A stretch of 64,000 bases of DNA from JAICJJ01 sp039809985. GTDB lineage: Bacteria; Chloroflexota; Chloroflexia; Thermomicrobiales; UBA6265. The position numbers and the translations under genes were made by a program. Every line of letters starts with the position of its first letter. The first letter of the stretch is position 1. The notes beneath the pieces are model-generated. The model was not told the origin of the DNA. It searched no databases and was given only the letters and a program-made list of their open reading frames with translations. The stretch is taken from assembly GCA_039809985.1 (NCBI GenBank), contig JBDHWC010000003.1, positions 16,219 through 80,218 of the forward strand. Direction: 5' to 3'. Of the stretch, positions 61,641 through 64,000 are shown in pieces.

Positions 61641-64000
61641 ATGACCGACCACTCGGAAGTCACCCACGTCGTCCTGCCGAACGGACTCCAAGTCCTCCTG
61701 CGCGAGGACCGGTCTGCCCCGATCGTCTCGACGTGGACGTGGTACCGCGTCGGCAGCCGGAACGAGGTCCCCGGCCTGACCGGCGTCTCCCACTGGGTCG
61801 AGCACATGCAGTTCAAGGGCACGCCGTCGCTCGCCAAGGGCCAGATCTTCCGCGACGTCTCACGCCATGGCGGTGTCCTCAACGCGATGACCTCGCACGA
61901 CTGGACCGCCTACTTCGAGACGCTGCCGAGCGAGCAGGCCGCCTTGTCGCTCCGGATCGAGTCCGACCGGATGGTCAACTCGCTCTACGACCCGGAGGAG
62001 ACCGAGGCCGAGCGGACGGTGATCCTCTCCGAGCGCCAAGGCTCCGAGAACCACCCCGGCTACCAACTCTACGAGGAAGTGGTCGGCGCGGCCTTCCGCA
62101 GCCATCCCTACGGACACATGGTCATCGGGCACGAGGCCGACCTGCGGACCATTTCCCGCGACGACCTCTTCCGCCACTACCGCACCCACTACGTGCCGAA
62201 CAACGCGTTCGTGGTCTCCGTCGGCGATTTCGACCGCGACGCGATGCTCGCGCGAATCGAGCAGTCGTTTGCGCCGGTTCCCGCTGGCGACACCCCGCCG
62301 AAGGTGCGCGCGGTGGAGCCGGATCAGCATGCCGAGCGCCGCGTGCTGATCCGGCGGCCGTCGCCCGCCGCCTACCTGCGAATGGCGTACCACACGCCGG
62401 ACGCCCGCCATCCCGACACCGCGGCGCTCCTCGTCGCCGACGCGGTCCTCTCCGGCGGCAAGGGCATGGGCCTCGCCTCGGGCGGGGCCATGGGTCGGTC
62501 GTCGCGTCTCTACCGCGCCTTGGTCGACGGCAGGCTGGCTCGCTCCGCCGGGTCGGACTTCGATCTCACGATCGACCCGTATCTCTTCTCGGTCGCCGCC
62601 ACCGCGCTCGAGGGCGTCGAACCGGAACGCATCGAGTCCGAGATTGACCGCGAACTGCAGCGGCTGCGCGACGAGGTGGTGCCGGATGACGAACTGGCCC
62701 GCGCTCGCCGCCAAGTCCGCGCCCAGTACGTCTATTCTGGCGAGGGCGTCACCAACCAGGCGTTCTGGCTCGGCCAGATGGAGATCGTCGACCGTTGGCA
62801 ACGAGCGGCGACGCTGGTGGACGAACTCGAGGCCGTGACACCCGACGACCTGCAGCGCGTTGCCCGCACGTGGCTGCGGCCAGAAGCACGGACCGTCGGT
62901 TGGCTCGTGCCTTCGGCCGAGTCAGGGGGGCAAGACGCCGACACGAGCCCGGATCGGCTGTACCGCGTCTGGGGCCTGAACGGACCGGGGGCGCCGTTCG
63001 AGCGGGCACAACTCGGCAACGGCGCGGTGCTCCTCGGACAGGCGCGCCCGGGGGAGCCTGCCGTCTCGGTTCGCGTCCGGGTGGAGGCCGGCGCGGTCGT
63101 CGAGCCGAGCACGGCCGGCGGCACGGCGACGATGACCGCGCGAATGCTCACCCGCGGCGGCGACGGACTGACGGCCACGGCGATCAACGAACTGACCGAC
63201 TCCATCGGCGCGTCGATCAGCTCAGACGCCGGACGCCGCTCCGCGGAGTTGTCTTTCCGATGCCTCTCCGGTGACTTGCCGACCATGCTCGGCCTTGCCG
63301 GTCGCCTCCTGCGCCGGCCGGACTTCCCGCCGGACGAACTCGACAAGGTGCGCGAACAACTCCTCGTCGGCATCCGCGAGTCGGAGAACGACACCCGCGC
63401 CACCGCCGACCGATTGCTCCGCCGCGCCGTCTACCCCGAGCCGAACCCACTCGGCCGGCGCGTTGCCGGCGACGCCGGATCGGTCCGCGGCATTGAACGC
63501 GACGACCTCTTGGCGTTCCACCAGTCGGCCTATGCACCGGCCCAGGCCACCGTCGCGGTTGTCGGGGGAGTCCCTTCGTTCGCCGCCGCGCGGGACCTCG
63601 TCGAGGAAGCGTTCGGCGCGTGGGCGGGAGCGAGCGCACGGTTGGCCCCGGATGCATCCGACCTTGGCACCATCGCCCGCGAGCCAAGCCGCGTCGAGTC
63701 AGAGATTGCCGGCAAGAGCCAAGCCGACCTCGCCATCGGCTTGCCGACCATCCCGCGAAGCCACCCCGACTACTACGCCCTGGACCTCGCCAACCTCGTG
63801 CTCGGGCGGCTCGGCCTGATGGGGCGGCTCGGGGCGAACGTCCGCGACCGGCAAGGCCTCGCCTACTACGCCTTCAGCCAGATCGAGGCAGATCGGGAGG
63901 GCAGTCTCTGGACGGCGCGGGCCGGCGTCGACCCGGCCAACATCGACCGTGCGGTCGCAGCAGTGCAGGAGGAGGTGGCCCGGCTCCGGGCCGACGGGGT
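61641..64000 (+). CDS. M16 (insulinase/pitrilysin family) zinc metalloprotease, 3' truncated
   Basis: At least 786 residues, still open at the window end. N-terminal half has the inverted zinc motif HxxEH (HWVEHMQFKGT, about residue 52) and the downstream glutamate in EAERTVILSE. A second M16 half from about residue 455 lacks HxxEH but keeps the substrate-binding pattern GLMGRLGANVRDRQGLAYY. That is one active plus one inactive half, as in two-domain pitrilysin/PqqL-type proteases. No signal peptide visible. ATG has GGAGG six or seven bases upstream. Confidence 0.92.
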   Translation, partial: MTDHSEVTHVVLPNGLQVLLREDRSAPIVSTWTWYRVGSRNEVPGLTGVSHWVEHMQFKGTPSLAKGQIFRDVSRHGGVLNAMTSHDWTAYFETLPSEQAALSLRIESDRMVNSLYDPEETEAERTVILSERQGSENHPGYQLYEEVVGAAFRSHPYGHMVIGHEADLRTISRDDLFRHYRTHYVPNNAFVVSVGDFDRDAMLARIEQSFAPVPAGDTPPKVRAVEPDQHAERRVLIRRPSPAAYLRMAYHTPDARHPDTAALLVADAVLSGGKGMGLASGGAMGRSSRLYRALVDGRLARSAGSDFDLTIDPYLFSVAATALEGVEPERIESEIDRELQRLRDEVVPDDELARARRQVRAQYVYSGEGVTNQAFWLGQMEIVDRWQRAATLVDELEAVTPDDLQRVARTWLRPEARTVGWLVPSAESGGQDADTSPDRLYRVWGLNGPGAPFERAQLGNGAVLLGQARPGEPAVSVRVRVEAGAVVEPSTAGGTATMTARMLTRGGDGLTATAINELTDSIGASISSDAGRRSAELSFRCLSGDLPTMLGLAGRLLRRPDFPPDELDKVREQLLVGIRESENDTRATADRLLRRAVYPEPNPLGRRVAGDAGSVRGIERDDLLAFHQSAYAPAQATVAVVGGVPSFAAARDLVEEAFGAWAGASARLAPDASDLGTIAREPSRVESEIAGKSQADLAIGLPTIPRSHPDYYALDLANLVLGRLGLMGRLGANVRDRQGLAYYAFSQIEADREGSLWTARAGVDPANIDRAVAAVQEEVARLRADG

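Overview
The window is GC-rich, densely packed bacterial chromosome with no insertion sequence, prophage, CRISPR array or rRNA. Gene content points to the Chloroflexota, most likely class Thermomicrobia (Sphaerobacter/Thermomicrobiales-like). The clues are giant DUF2298 membrane proteins with one fused to a GT39-type mannosyltransferase domain, a two-subunit-type glycine decarboxylase (gcvPA), NrfD-linked formate dehydrogenase, many GTG starts, and frequent GTGA/ATGA stop-start overlaps. This assignment is an inference from gene content; no database was searched.

Layout. 1-5.6 kb: end of gcvPA, then der-plsY (+), galE (-), glyA (+), a small membrane protein and rsfS (-). 5.6-6.7 kb: three minus-strand tRNA genes (CAT, Gly-TCC, Pro-TGG) around an alpha/beta-hydrolase gene. 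6.8-13.6 kb: a two-gene minus operon of GT39-DUF2298 and DUF2298 membrane proteins. 13.6-18.5 kb: fmt, a secreted GH114-like protein, an M42 aminopeptidase, then a small protein coupled to an amidase. 18.5-24.5 kb: DNA-glycosylase genes (nth, AlkA-like), DedA, an MFS exporter, the magnesium channel MgtE and an unrecognised gene. 24.6-30.5 kb: uvrC-tsaC, a membrane protein, rarA-rph. 30.5-32.3 kb: a HisC-like protein lacking its PLP lysine, and a phosphoesterase. 32.5-36.4 kb: tightly overlapping dacA-rluB-cmk-plsC. 36.4-41.1 kb: lysA, rpoD and obgE on the minus strand. 41.3-45.6 kb: an ABC-F ATPase, an in-frame CoaE-DsbA fusion, and mutY. 45.7-50.7 kb: a formate dehydrogenase operon whose catalytic subunit is read through an in-frame TGA as selenocysteine. 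50.6-54.2 kb: glyS, a XerC/D-like recombinase and ald on the minus strand. 54.5-58 kb: rseP, ispG and a phosphoesterase. 58-61.1 kb: Gfo/Idh dehydrogenase, ThuA and a flavin amine oxidase, probably a catabolic operon. 61.1-64 kb: a small hypothetical gene and an M16 protease running off the end.

The most interesting element is the selenoprotein formate dehydrogenase. The UGA is followed, 11 nt later, by a 7-bp hairpin with a GGUCU loop, the same arrangement as the SECIS of E. coli fdhF. Other points of note are the CoaE-DsbA fusion, the lysine-less aminotransferase homologue, a small GatC/AtzG-like partner of the amidase, and a set of genes whose -10-like hexamers sit only 6-10 nt before the start codon with no Shine-Dalgarno, which suggests leaderless transcripts.

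No stretch over 300 bases lacks a gene. The longest gaps (54237-54513, 39511-39760, 41081-41323) are promoter or spacer regions. Starts were chosen by homology, Shine-Dalgarno spacing and overlap with neighbours, so several differ from the longest possible reading frame.
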